64,000 bases of DNA from Paenibacillus silvae (lineage in GTDB: Bacteria > Bacillota > Bacilli > Paenibacillales > Paenibacillaceae), in contig NZ_BMFU01000004.1 in the NCBI RefSeq assembly GCF_014639235.1, forward strand, positions 117,222-181,221. Reading direction: 5' to 3'. The position numbers and the translations under genes were made by a program. Below, in pieces: positions 35,525-44,167 of this stretch. The first letter of the stretch is position 1. Each line of letters starts with the position of its first letter. Under the pieces are notes generated by a model that was not told where the DNA came from, did no database searches, and saw only the letters and a list, made by a program, of their open reading frames with translations.

Positions 35525-36454
35525 CTATATCGCACATTGTTGTCCGTGATTGAGAAAAGTATGGATGAGGTCATGATCCACGCTGGTCAGCTTTTTATCT
35601 CCATGATGGGCTATGAAATAATCCAGACTTATCTTATCCAAAGGAATGGGATAGATATTGTATTCTGCAGGGCACTCGTCGATTCGAACACTCTCGGGCA
35701 CAATCGTGAGGCCTAAATTACACTTGGCGAGCTTGAGCACAGTGTAGATATCTTTGCTTTCCATCATGATGTCGGGCTGTACCTTGTATACACTAAGCAA
35801 TTGATCAATCTGTTTACGAATGGCCGAGCCCTTGGACGTTAGGATAAGCCGTTGACTCAAAATGGTGCTGATCTCAATCGTGCCCTCCGGGATGACCGCA
35901 ACATTCTCTTGATATAATTCGCAGCAGCGCGGAATAATGGCCCGGTAACTGTGTTTACCCCAGCTATAGGAGTTCAGGTTCGGGGAGATGCTGCTGGAAT
36001 TTTGTCCAATCCAGAAGTCGAGCTCGTTACTCTGGAGGCGTTTCTCATTTTTTTCAGGCAAATCCTCGACAAGATTAATTTTATACGTTGGATGAAGCTC
36101 CAGAAAATTCGGTAAAAAAAGGGGCGTTAAGTACGCGCCGAGGCTTGGAAGAATACCGATCCGCAACACTTTGTTGTCGATATCCGATACATAGGAGATT
36201 TCCCGGACAAGCTTGGCGTAGCTATGTTCGAGTGAAGTCAGGTATTGATAATATATTTTCCCCTGTTCGGTTAATCGGTATGGAAGTTTGTTGCGTGTGA
36301 TCAGCTCACAGTTCAGCTGGCCTTCGATCTTTTTGATCACCTTGGTAAGGTAGGGCTGAGAGATGTAAAGGGATTGGGCAGCTTTGCTATAATTGCTGTA
36401 TTTCAGAAGGCTGTCGATGTAACATAAGATATCCTGCGATTCTAATTTAGACAT
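35525..36454 (-). CDS. LysR-family transcriptional regulator
   Basis: This 309-residue protein has an N-terminal winged helix (S-K-A-A-Q-S-L-Y-I-S-Q-P-Y-L-T-K-V-I-K-K-I-E, ~28-49) and a type 2 periplasmic-binding-like effector domain. It is divergent from the flavin reductase operon (36634) and in the same operon as apbE, so it likely controls both in response to the enzyme substrate. ATG 36454 follows AAGGGTGAG; a longer TTG-start frame to 36484 is less likely. An inverted repeat in the intergenic region (36505-36520) is a candidate binding site. Confidence 0.9.
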   Translation of the reverse strand: MSKLESQDILCYIDSLLKYSNYSKAAQSLYISQPYLTKVIKKIEGQLNCELITRNKLPYRLTEQGKIYYQYLTSLEHSYAKLVREISYVSDIDNKVLRIGILPSLGAYLTPLFLPNFLELHPTYKINLVEDLPEKNEKRLQSNELDFWIGQNSSSISPNLNSYSWGKHSYRAIIPRCCELYQENVAVIPEGTIEISTILSQRLILTSKGSAIRKQIDQLLSVYKVQPDIMMESKDIYTVLKLAKCNLGLTIVPESVRIDECPAEYNIYPIPLDKISLDYFIAHHGDKKLTSVDHDLIHTFLNHGQQCAI

Positions 36455-36504
36455 GTCGCTCACCCTTTGTGAAAAAAGTAACAAACTTAGGATTTGAGCT
36501 GATT

Positions 36505-36520
36505 ATAACAAATTGGTTAT
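36505..36520. promoter_or_regulatory. Candidate LysR binding palindrome
   Basis: ATAAC-N6-GTTAT lies between the divergent LysR gene and the flavin reductase operon. Its spacing and T-N11-A-like shape suit LysR regulators. Inference from position only. Confidence 0.4.
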
Positions 36521-36633
36521 CAAACTGCAATGAATAACTATTAGATCATTCGAGCTTTGATATGTTAGAGTTATGCCGAAAGATCGAGTGAACAGTTGCA
36601 AACATCTTCTCGAATGACAGAAGGGGGATTACG

Positions 36634-37248
36634 ATGAATTATTTAGCTATTGTGGGCACGAATTCGGATGTCTCAACGAACCGTACACTGCTTCAGTTTA
36701 TGCAAAAGCATTTTGCCAGCGAGGTCCAGATTGACTTGTTTGAAATCAAGGATTTGCCTGCCTTTATCGAAAAGGATGATTTGGAGGAAGCTGAAGTTGA
36801 TATTCCTGTAAAGGTACAAGACTTGCTGGATCAAATCTCCAAAGCAGAAGGCATCATTATTGCTACTCCTGAATATGATCACGCGATTCCTGCTGTATTG
36901 AAAAGTGCGCTGGAATGGATTAGCTATACCACTCAAACCTTAAAAGACAAGCCTGTTCTGATCGTGGGTGCTTCCCACGGCTCGCTCGGCTCCTCCAGAG
37001 CACAGGCACATCTCAGACAAATTCTGGATTCGCCTGAACTTGGTGCGAGAATGATGCCTAGCAGCGAGTTTCTTCTAGGAAAATCACAGAGTGCATTTGA
37101 TAACAGCGGCAGCCTGATCAGTGCTGAGAAAGTTGCAGAGCTTGAGGAAATTTTCAGAGAGTTTGTTTTGTTTACGGAGATCACAACAGAACTGCTGTCT
37201 AAACGGACGTTGAAGAAAAAAACGAAAAAATTTTCCTGGCAAGAGTAG
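36634..37248 (+). CDS. NAD(P)H-dependent FMN reductase, small subunit of the flavoenzyme operon
   Basis: This 204-residue flavodoxin-like protein of the NADPH_red family has G-T-N-S-D-V-S-T-N-R (~8-17) for the FMN phosphate, T-P-E-Y-D-H-A-I-P-A-V-L-K (~78-90), and G-A-S-H-G-S-L-G-S-S-R (~112-122). It would transfer electrons from NAD(P)H to FMN. AGAAGGGGG precedes the ATG. It is 13 nt upstream of a gene whose product carries a paralogous domain. This small/large arrangement with ApbE and LysR matches, from memory, the HcrB subunit of lactobacillar hydroxycinnamate reductase. The lysine-rich tail (~193-202) may mediate contact with the large subunit. Confidence 0.88.
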   Translation: MNYLAIVGTNSDVSTNRTLLQFMQKHFASEVQIDLFEIKDLPAFIEKDDLEEAEVDIPVKVQDLLDQISKAEGIIIATPEYDHAIPAVLKSALEWISYTTQTLKDKPVLIVGASHGSLGSSRAQAHLRQILDSPELGARMMPSSEFLLGKSQSAFDNSGSLISAEKVAELEEIFREFVLFTEITTELLSKRTLKKKTKKFSWQE

Positions 37249-37261
37249 GGGGCGAACTACA

Positions 37262-39688
37262 ATGAAAATCATAGCGATCGTTGGCACAAATGCAAAGAAA
37301 TCATATAATCGCAAGCTGCTTCAGTTCATGCAAAAGCACTTTGAATCCAGAGCAGACATTGAAATCCTTGATATTACAGATGTTCCGATGTTTAATCAAT
37401 CCGATAACCAAACGAACAGTGCAATTATACAATCGTTTAACGAAAAAATTATAGCAAGTGATGGCGTGATTATTGCAACTCCGGAATATAACCATTCCAT
37501 TCCTTCATCCCTGAAAAGTCTGCTGGAATGGCTGAGCTTTGAAATCCATCCGCTTGCTGGCAAGCCGGTCATGATTATTGGTGCTTCGCAGGGAACGCAG
37601 GGTTCCTCGCGTGCACAGCTGCATCTACGTCAAATTCTGGATGCACCGGGTGTTGAAGCGAATGTGATGCCAGGATATGAGTTTTTGCTTGGCAGTGCAC
37701 ATAAAGCATTTGATGAAGCAGGAAACCTGAACAGTGAAGGAACCATTGATTTTCTGGAAGTGTGCTTCCTGCGGTTCCTTCGTTTTGCCAAAATCTCCAA
37801 TCAGCTCAATGAGGAAGAGGAGTTTACCTATACACCGGGTGTGTATGAGGTCAATGCGATTGGTCACAGCGGCAATCTGCCGATGAAGGTATCCTTTAGT
37901 GAAAATCGGATCGAACGTATTGATATTGATTCCCAGGGGGAAACCGAAGGCATCGCCGATGTCGTTTTTGTAAGGATTCCGAATAAAATCATTGAAGGGC
38001 AGACACTGAATGTGGATGCGCTATCCGGTGCTTCCGAGACAAGTAACGCTGTCATCAACGGTGTCGCCAAAGCAGTCAAGCTGGCCGGAGTGAACCCGGA
38101 CATTCTGAAAAGACGTCCAAAACCTGCCAGCAGCCAGATGAAGGATGATGAGGAATATACTTGTGATGTGGTTGTTGTAGGGGGAGGCGGCGCCGGACTC
38201 AGTGCGGCTGCTACAGCTCTACAGCAAGGTGCGAGTGCGATTGTGCTTGAAAAATATCCAGCTGTTGGGGGGAATACAATCCGTTCAGGTGGTCCTGTTA
38301 ACGCGGCAGACCCTGTATGGCAGCAGCAGTTTAGTGAGAATCCGGGGGAACGACAAACGATTGAGAACTTGTTAAGTACCGATGAGAGCCTGATTCATCC
38401 GGAATATATCGATGATTTCCATGCGTTGAAAGCAGAATTTGCAGCATATCAGGAGAAGTTTGGCACAGAAAAGGCTTATTTATTCGATTCCCCGCTGCTG
38501 CACAGAATGCAAACGTATTTCGGAGGCAAACGAACCGACTTGAATGGCACCACGATCTATGGGCAGTATGATCTGGTTAAGGTGCTTACCGATCGTGCCC
38601 TGGAAAGTGTGCAATGGCTTGAGGATATCGGTGTTGAATATGATAAAAGCATCGTATTTGCTCCAGTAGGTGCCCTGTGGCGCCGTGGTCATAAACCTGT
38701 CAAAAGCTATGGTTCTGCATTTATCATTGCGCTTAGCAAGTATGTAGAAGACAATGGCGGACAAATTATTACAGATACCCCGGTAAAACAATTGATTATT
38801 GAAGATGGAAAAATTGCAGGTGTCATTGCAACGGGTGTAAATGGTCAGAAAATTACGGTTCATGCAAAAGCGGTTGTGCTTGCCAGTGGTGGTTTTGGTG
38901 CAAACACGCAGATGCTGAAGGAATATAACACGTATTGGAGCCATATTGACGATGATATCAAAACAACGAATTCCTACGCGATGACCGGTGACGGAATTTC
39001 GCTTGGCAAGAGTGCAGGAGCCGCACTGACAGGCATGGGCTTCACGCAAATGATGCCGGTAGCTGACCCGGAAACGGGCGAGCTCTTCAGTGGGCTGCAA
39101 GTACCGCCTGAAAATTTCGTCATTGTTAACAAAAAGGGAGAACGGTTTGTCAACGAATTCTCTGGACGAGATGTCTTAACCAAAGCGGCGATCGAGCAGG
39201 GAAGTTTATTTTATCTAATCGCTGACGATGAGATCAAGAAAACCGCTGCCAATACCAGCCAGGAAAAAATAGATCGGCAGGTCGAAGCGGGCACTTTGTT
39301 TAAAGCGGATACGATTGAAGAGCTGGCAGTGAAAGTGGGTATGGACCCTCAGGTTCTCAGATCGACCGTTGATAAGTATAACTCTTACGTAGATGCGGGC
39401 TTTGATCCAGAATTTCACAAGGATACGTTTAGCTTAAAAGTCGAGAAGGCTCCATTTTATGCTACGCCTAGAAAACCGGCGGTCCACCATACGATGGGCG
39501 GTATCAAAATCGACACCCAAACTCGCGTATTGAATGAAAACGGCCAACCTATTGCACATCTGTACGCTGCCGGAGAAGTTGCAGGCGGTATACACGCTGG
39601 CAATCGTTTAGGTGGTAATGCCTTGACGGATATCTTTACGTTTGGACGGATTGCTGGTCAAACGGCTGTTGATGAGATGAACAAATAA
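37262..39688 (+). CDS. Three-domain flavoprotein reductase (FMN_red + FMN_bind + FAD fumarate reductase-like)
   Basis: This 808-residue cytosolic protein has three flavin domains. Residues 1-~180 are an NADPH_red/flavodoxin-like domain paralogous to the preceding gene product. Residues ~190-285 are an FMN_bind domain with D-A-L-S-G-A-S as the ApbE attachment motif. Residues ~300-805 are a fumarate reductase/urocanate reductase-type FAD domain with G-G-G-G-A-G-L-S (~305-312), H-H-T-M-G-G (~741-746) and G-N-R-L-G-G-N-A-L (~780-788). It should reduce an activated C=C bond, such as an enoate, with electrons from NAD(P)H. LysR and ApbE lie opposite. The architecture resembles HcrA/CrdB/acrylate reductase types; the substrate is unproven. 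Confidence 0.88.
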   Translation: MKIIAIVGTNAKKSYNRKLLQFMQKHFESRADIEILDITDVPMFNQSDNQTNSAIIQSFNEKIIASDGVIIATPEYNHSIPSSLKSLLEWLSFEIHPLAGKPVMIIGASQGTQGSSRAQLHLRQILDAPGVEANVMPGYEFLLGSAHKAFDEAGNLNSEGTIDFLEVCFLRFLRFAKISNQLNEEEEFTYTPGVYEVNAIGHSGNLPMKVSFSENRIERIDIDSQGETEGIADVVFVRIPNKIIEGQTLNVDALSGASETSNAVINGVAKAVKLAGVNPDILKRRPKPASSQMKDDEEYTCDVVVVGGGGAGLSAAATALQQGASAIVLEKYPAVGGNTIRSGGPVNAADPVWQQQFSENPGERQTIENLLSTDESLIHPEYIDDFHALKAEFAAYQEKFGTEKAYLFDSPLLHRMQTYFGGKRTDLNGTTIYGQYDLVKVLTDRALESVQWLEDIGVEYDKSIVFAPVGALWRRGHKPVKSYGSAFIIALSKYVEDNGGQIITDTPVKQLIIEDGKIAGVIATGVNGQKITVHAKAVVLASGGFGANTQMLKEYNTYWSHIDDDIKTTNSYAMTGDGISLGKSAGAALTGMGFTQMMPVADPETGELFSGLQVPPENFVIVNKKGERFVNEFSGRDVLTKAAIEQGSLFYLIADDEIKKTAANTSQEKIDRQVEAGTLFKADTIEELAVKVGMDPQVLRSTVDKYNSYVDAGFDPEFHKDTFSLKVEKAPFYATPRKPAVHHTMGGIKIDTQTRVLNENGQPIAHLYAAGEVAGGIHAGNRLGGNALTDIFTFGRIAGQTAVDEMNK

Positions 39689-39732
39689 GTAGTAAAAAAA
39701 GAAATGTACAGAGAACATCATATTCGACTTTT

Positions 39733-39762
39733 AAACCACTTCAATATTGAAGTGGTTTTTTT
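39733..39762 (+). terminator. Rho-independent terminator
   Basis: AACCACTTCAA pairs with TTGAAGTGGTT, followed by seven or more T. It closes the flavin reductase operon 45 nt after its stop. Confidence 0.85.
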
Positions 39763-39835
39763 GCAGTTCTCTGCGATGCGTATGAGCGAATGGAAAAGCT
39801 TCAAAGCTCCAAAATGTAAACGCTTCAAAAAATGC

Positions 39836-39885
39836 TGGACAAATGAATTGATGGAATGGTATATTGTTTCTGTAAGAAACAATAT
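39836..39885 (+). promoter_or_regulatory. Promoter with MarR-type operator for the hydrolase/MarR operon
   Basis: TGGACA (39836-39841) and TATATT (39860-39865) are 18 nt apart. A perfect 11-3-11 palindrome, ATATTGTTTCT-GTA-AGAAACAATAT (39861-39885), covers the -10 and start region. Such placement fits repression by the MarR protein encoded at 40788. Confidence 0.65.
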
Positions 39886-39929
39886 TATATTTAATGAATA
39901 TTAAAATACAAAAAAGGACGGGATATGCG

Positions 39930-40739
39930 ATGACTAGAATTGAAACAACGCTTCAATCATTTGACGGTACACAGCTTTATTTCAGCAAGGATACTGTGGA
40001 GAATGCAAAGGCTGCGGTAGTCATCGTACATGGATTGGCTGAGCATGCCAGCCGGTATGATTATGTGACAGAGAAGCTGAATGCACGAGGATTTAATGTA
40101 TATCGTTTCGACCATCGCGGTCATGCCAGATCGGAAGGGGCACGCACATTTTATAGTGACTTCCATCATCTGATTGATGATGTGAATGCTGTAGTGGAGG
40201 CAGTGCTGCAAGAGATCGGGGATACTCCGCTGTATATTATCGGACATAGCATGGGCGGCTTTGCTTCTTCATCGTTTGGAACGAAATATCCGGGAAAAGT
40301 GAAAGGCATCGTGTTGTCGGGAGCACTTACCCGTTACAATACAAAGGTGGCTGGAGAACTTCCGATGGAGCTGCCAGCAGGCACATATTTCCCGAACGAA
40401 CTCGGCAACGGGGTATGTAGTGACCCGGAAGTGGTATCCGCTTACGCCAATGACCCGCTCGTAGAGAAGCAGATTTCAGTTGATTTGTTTAACAGCCTGG
40501 GTTATGGCGTGGAATGGCTTAAAGAGAACGCCAAACAATTTGTTGATCCAGTGCTGGTGATGCATGGAGCGAATGACGGACTCGTAAGCGAAAAGGATTC
40601 TCGGGACTTTTACGGAGATATCGCTTCAACGGATAAAACACTGAAAATCTATGCCCATCTCATGCATGAAATTTTCAATGAAACGGCACGGGATGAAGTC
40701 ATTGAAGAAGCTATTGCATGGATTGAAAAACGCCTCTGA
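39930..40739 (+). CDS. Alpha/beta hydrolase, monoacylglycerol lipase-like
   Basis: This 269-residue serine hydrolase has V-I-V-H-G-L-A-E-H-A-S-R-Y (oxyanion region, ~31-43), D-H-R-G-H-A-R-S-E-G (~62-71), the nucleophile elbow G-H-S-M-G-G (~107-112), the aspartate in H-G-A-N-D-G-L-V (~212-219) and the histidine in H-L-M-H-E-I-F (~242-248). This is the monoacylglycerol lipase/lysophospholipase subgroup; no signal peptide is seen. ATG 39930 follows AAAGGACGGG; the ATG at 39894 has no site. It precedes a MarR gene and sits behind a palindromic operator, so it is probably induced by an ester, phenolic or fatty compound. Confidence 0.87.
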   Translation: MTRIETTLQSFDGTQLYFSKDTVENAKAAVVIVHGLAEHASRYDYVTEKLNARGFNVYRFDHRGHARSEGARTFYSDFHHLIDDVNAVVEAVLQEIGDTPLYIIGHSMGGFASSSFGTKYPGKVKGIVLSGALTRYNTKVAGELPMELPAGTYFPNELGNGVCSDPEVVSAYANDPLVEKQISVDLFNSLGYGVEWLKENAKQFVDPVLVMHGANDGLVSEKDSRDFYGDIASTDKTLKIYAHLMHEIFNETARDEVIEEAIAWIEKRL

Positions 40740-40787
40740 TTTCAGTAGAGTAAAAGAGAGAGAATTTGAGGACGAAAGGGATTACGC

Positions 40788-41309
40788 ATGAAATTAGATT
40801 GGATGGGTGAACATCGCGAACTTGTCGAGAAGATTATCAGGTACGGCAATGCTTACTCCAACACCTATAAGCTTCAGCGAAGCTACGGAACAGATATGAC
40901 GTTCTCTGCTGCTCAGATTCAGACACTCGAATATATTTTAGAGGCAGAGGATCAGGAAGAGAAGATGTCTGAGATGGCCGCACGTTTGGGCGTTAGCCGC
41001 AGCACCTTTTCCAAAAATGTGAAAAACCTGACGGAAAAAGGACTGCTCGAAAAATATCATTTAAGCGGCAACCGCAAAGATATTTACGTCAAACCTTCAG
41101 ACAAGGGCCGCGAGGTCTACATGAAGTATACCGCATTTGTGCGTGAGCTTTGTTTCGATGATATTTTCAAGCTGGCAGATCGGATTACGGAGGCTGATAA
41201 AAAAAGCTTTATTCGCATCATGGATCTGTTAGCAGATGTGCTGCTCTGGTACGGTGAAAAAGAACAGGAGCCGCGCAAGCTCATTAAGATTGAGCCGGAC
41301 AACGAATAG
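40788..41309 (+). CDS. MarR-family transcriptional regulator
   Basis: This 173-residue winged-helix protein contains M-S-E-M-A-A-R-L-G-V-S-R-S-T-F-S-K-N-V-K-N-L (~60-81) and the wing sequence L-S-G-N-R-K-D-I-Y-V (~92-101), as in MarR/OhrR proteins. It follows the hydrolase gene by 48 nt, so the two share the operator-bearing promoter and probably form an autoregulated unit. A single cysteine is present but not at the OhrR sensing position, so ligand sensing is preferred over peroxide sensing. Confidence 0.87.
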   Translation: MKLDWMGEHRELVEKIIRYGNAYSNTYKLQRSYGTDMTFSAAQIQTLEYILEAEDQEEKMSEMAARLGVSRSTFSKNVKNLTEKGLLEKYHLSGNRKDIYVKPSDKGREVYMKYTAFVRELCFDDIFKLADRITEADKKSFIRIMDLLADVLLWYGEKEQEPRKLIKIEPDNE

Positions 41310-41338
41310 GCCGATGGTTTCGACAAGTCATTTTCGTA

Positions 41339-41397
41339 CAAAGGAATCTTTCCTCCAGCGATGGAAAAGCTGTGAAGGAGAGGTTCCTTTTTGGCTT
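41339..41397 (+). terminator. Imperfect terminator after the MarR gene
   Basis: AAAGGAATCTTTCCTCC and AGGAGAGGTTCCTTTTT form an imperfect long stem ending in T. It lies just after the MarR stop. Confidence 0.6.
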
Positions 41398-41402
41398 GAA
41401 TG

Positions 41403-41430
41403 AAAAAGGAACCGCTTATGCGGCTCCCTG
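41403..41430 (-). terminator. Terminator for the secreted esterase (minus strand)
   Basis: On the minus strand GGAGCCGC-ATAA-GCGGTTCC is followed by TTTTTC, 41 nt or more after the stop at 41471. Next to it a 12-nt tandem repeat GCTCCCTGAACA occurs twice (41423-41446). Confidence 0.7.
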
Positions 41431-41470
41431 AACAGCTCCCTGAACATCGTACCACCGTTTATATATGGCG

Positions 41471-42871
41471 TTATTTCTTCTGATTAGCCAGCCACTCCAT
41501 CAGCGTTACGGCTTTACCTTTTATTTTGACAGGTTTGCCATTGAAGTCCTTGGAGATGTTGTTGTTCAACACAGGAATCCAGGACCAGTGCCCGTTGTAC
41601 TCATACGGAGCGTTGTCGCCGTTGCCTTTGGAGTACACCCCACTCATATCCAACACCTTATCAAAATAGGAGTAATGAACATTTTTGGCTCCCGCAGCGA
41701 TCAAGCGTTTGTAGGTAGCTGTTGACGTTTTGGATGTATCCACTGTCTGATCTGCTCCTGCAGCTGTGAACCAGATCGGAATATTTTTCAGCTTGGCTAT
41801 ATCCTGTTTGGTTAACAAGGAATCGTCGTATGCTTCAGCGGAAGGATAAGCAGCCGCGAAGTAATCGGGGTTGGCCAGCAGCATGTTCAGGGTCATAAAT
41901 CCGCCGTTGGAGCACCCGCCAATGTAAATGCGATCCGTATCAATATCTGCAGCATGCTGTTTAACATATTGTTTGATCAAAGCAGTTAGTGACTTGGTAT
42001 ACATACTCTTTCCATTCTTGGTGTACTGCCCTGTGCCGTCATTCATCCAGAAGGTCGGAGTTTGAGGAACCAGCACAGCGGCATCACCAAAATATTTCTG
42101 GATCGATTCATCAGCTAATGCGGTTACTTTATTGCCAAGCAGAGCAATTCTCGGGTCGGTTCCACCTTCACCTGCACCGTGAAGCCAGATGATCAACGGT
42201 TTTTTCTTGCTGGTCTCAGGCATATATGAGGCATAAGTCAGCTGAATCTCACCGTATGTGGAGTCCTTGTGTTTGAACTTGCCAGTCAAGTCAAACGGCT
42301 CAACACCTTGTTCGATCATCGTGTGAGGTGTATCCGGTCTTGTTGTCAGATAATCGATTACATTTCCGGCCTGATCCTGAAGGGATTTTTGCTGAATGAT
42401 CGTATATTGCAGGTCAACATATCGATTGGTAAAGGACTGAAGATCAAACATAAACGGGCTGGCAGTCATCAGATCGGGATGCACTTTCATCTCAATGGTA
42501 ATATATTGGCCGCTGGACATGGAGATTGGATTGCCATTTTTATCGGAAAGGTAGGCTTTCTCTATCGCTCGGCTGCTGCTATCCGATCCATCATACGTTT
42601 GCAGTGTTTGAAAATTAATCATCGGATAACTTCGTTCTGCGAGTACCTTAAACGTATCTTTGGTCAGTGAATTTTCTTGAATGGAGGTACCTGTATCCAG
42701 AATGATCTTGTACACTCCAGGCCCCCAATCATATCCTTTGGTTACGAGAGAGTAGGAGAGTGGAGAGCTTGATACAGCATTATTGTTTGCGCTTACATTA
42801 GTGGAGACGAGAAGAGAGGAAATTAGAGCCAGAGCGAGGAAACCTGACAGCAAGCTTTTTTTCATATTCAT
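41471..42871 (-). CDS. Secreted alpha/beta hydrolase (PHB depolymerase/prolyl oligopeptidase-like esterase)
   Basis: This 466-residue exported protein has a signal peptide M-N-M-K-K-S-L-L-S-G with a hydrophobic core and A-x-A-type site (N-V-S-A-N, ~26-30). An N-terminal beta domain (~35-210) is followed by the hydrolase: W-L-H-G-A-G-E-G-G (oxyanion, ~229-237) and the elbow G-G-C-S-N-G-G (~318-324). The catalytic aspartate and histidine are likely in the last third (A-A-G-A-D-Q-T; Y-N-G-H-W-S-W). It resembles the catalytic part of the SLH esterase at 19815 but has no SLH domain, so it is freely secreted. ATG 42871 is 9 nt after GGAGG; ATG 42877 is too close. The substrate is probably an ester of plant polymer. 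Confidence 0.82.
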   Translation of the reverse strand: MNMKKSLLSGFLALALISSLLVSTNVSANNNAVSSSPLSYSLVTKGYDWGPGVYKIILDTGTSIQENSLTKDTFKVLAERSYPMINFQTLQTYDGSDSSSRAIEKAYLSDKNGNPISMSSGQYITIEMKVHPDLMTASPFMFDLQSFTNRYVDLQYTIIQQKSLQDQAGNVIDYLTTRPDTPHTMIEQGVEPFDLTGKFKHKDSTYGEIQLTYASYMPETSKKKPLIIWLHGAGEGGTDPRIALLGNKVTALADESIQKYFGDAAVLVPQTPTFWMNDGTGQYTKNGKSMYTKSLTALIKQYVKQHAADIDTDRIYIGGCSNGGFMTLNMLLANPDYFAAAYPSAEAYDDSLLTKQDIAKLKNIPIWFTAAGADQTVDTSKTSTATYKRLIAAGAKNVHYSYFDKVLDMSGVYSKGNGDNAPYEYNGHWSWIPVLNNNISKDFNGKPVKIKGKAVTLMEWLANQKK

Positions 42872-42971
42872 CAGCATGTACCTCCAGATGGTTAATTGTA
42901 TGTAGATGCTAACATTGTATCATTTCAGGAGGAACATGGGAAATGCGAACACCTTTTCCAGCTTTATATAA

Positions 42972-43017
42972 CGCAAAAATCGCCTGAAGCTCACCCTATG
43001 GTGAATTCCAAGCGATT
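42972..43017 (-). terminator. Terminator (minus strand) after the quinol monooxygenase-like gene
   Basis: On the minus strand GAATCGCTTGGAATTCACC pairs imperfectly with GGGTGAGCTTCAGGCGATT, followed by TTTTG. It closes the transcript of the gene ending at 43073. Confidence 0.65.
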
Positions 43018-43072
43018 CTGCAAGATGTGGGGCTTTGTATTTCGTTGTATGACGCAGGCTTTTTTTAGATAA

Positions 43073-43369
43073 TTACTGTTTGACTGCTTCGCCTGCAAAT
43101 ACTTCTACGTTCATTGGAGCAGCCATAAATGCTGCAGCTTGTTGAACAAAAGCCTGGAAGTGAGCACTTGAGTTATGAGCCGCTGTTGCAGCTTCATCTT
43201 TCCACAGCTCGATCATCGTGTAGCTTTGTTCACGTTCTGTGCTTTTCACCAGATCATAGCTGATGTTGCCTTCTTCTTGGCGTGTTGCAGCAATCAGTTC
43301 TTTGGCAGCGTTCAGAAAAGCTTGCTCTTGAGCGGCTTGTACTTGCAGATGTGCGTGAATGATAATCAT
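43073..43369 (-). CDS. Antibiotic biosynthesis monooxygenase (ABM/YgiN-like) family protein
   Basis: This 98-residue protein of the ferredoxin-like ABM fold has I-I-I-H-A-H-L-Q-V near the start, E-E-G-N-I-S-Y-D-L-V (~32-41) and the Y-T-M-I-E-L-W-K-D strand (~50-58), which is the family hallmark (usually F-x-x-x-E-x-W). Members are cofactor-free quinol monooxygenases or act on quinones and phenols, and some are stress proteins. It lies downstream of a MarR/nitroreductase pair on the same strand with a 123-nt gap and may be part of the same quinone or electrophile response. Confidence 0.87.
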   Translation of the reverse strand: MIIIHAHLQVQAAQEQAFLNAAKELIAATRQEEGNISYDLVKSTEREQSYTMIELWKDEAATAAHNSSAHFQAFVQQAAAFMAAPMNVEVFAGEAVKQ

Positions 43370-43492
43370 CGTGGAAAACCTCCATTGAATTGTATTAAGT
43401 AAAGCTGATTATTGTAATAAGAGTAGATCTGAATTTGAACATAATCAGTGTGCTTTAAATCCGGTCTGTATAGAAAAAGTATACTTCTACAC

Positions 43493-44143
43493 TTATGCCC
43501 AGGTTGTAATTGTGTCTACTGGCAGACGGTAAGAAGGGTGACCTTCTTTGGCAGATTTACCAATCGAGATCAGCATTACCGGCTGATAGCGTTCTTTGTC
43601 CATGCCAAACGTTTCAGCGATTTGAGCTTTTTCATAACCGCCAATCGGGTTGGTGTCATAACCGTGAGCACGTGCAGCGAGCATCAATTGCATGGAAACC
43701 AGACCAGCATCAATCAGGTTCACGTCACGCAGATCGGAAGCAGGCATGTTGTCATAATAAGGTTTAACCACTTTTACTTGCTGTTCTGCAACTTCTTTTG
43801 GCATAAATCCGTGCTCTACGGCTTTACCAAAAATCTCTTCCAGATACTCGCCATTGTTCATGTCGATGAATACACCGATCACTGCAGCAGAAGTCAACAC
43901 TTGATTTTGGTTAAAGCGTGCAAGCGGGGCAAGCTTCTCTTTACCTTCAGGTGAATCTACTACAAGAAAACGCCAAGGCTGCATGTTCACGGAAGATGGG
44001 GCACGGGAAGCCTCTGCCAAAATTTCAGTCATTTCTTCACGGCTGATTTTCACTTCTGGATCATACAATTTGACGGAACGACGGCCGTAGGTAATTTCAT
44101 TAAAATCATTTGTTTTTTGGAATTTGCTTTGTGTTGTAGACAT
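43493..44143 (-). CDS. Nitroreductase-family FMN protein
   Basis: This 216-residue protein has the nitroreductase pattern: R-R-S-V-K-L-Y (~21-27), S-R-A-P-S-S-V-N-M-Q-P-W-R-F-L-V (~47-62), which holds FMN, and D-A-G-L-V-S-M-Q-L-M-L-A-A (~146-158). The C-terminal Y-E-K-A-Q-I-A-E-T-F region is also typical. It reduces nitroaromatics, quinones or enones with NAD(P)H. It lies 24 nt after a MarR gene on the same strand, so it is probably the regulated target. GAGGAGAG precedes the ATG. Confidence 0.9.
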   Translation of the reverse strand: MSTTQSKFQKTNDFNEITYGRRSVKLYDPEVKISREEMTEILAEASRAPSSVNMQPWRFLVVDSPEGKEKLAPLARFNQNQVLTSAAVIGVFIDMNNGEYLEEIFGKAVEHGFMPKEVAEQQVKVVKPYYDNMPASDLRDVNLIDAGLVSMQLMLAARAHGYDTNPIGGYEKAQIAETFGMDKERYQPVMLISIGKSAKEGHPSYRLPVDTITTWA

Positions 44144-44167
44144 GGAAATCTCTCCTCTATATATGGT

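Noticed and set aside
41423..41446. CRISPR-like or regulatory tandem repeat (12 nt twice)
   Set aside because: Only two adjacent copies without spacers, next to a terminator; likely replication slippage.
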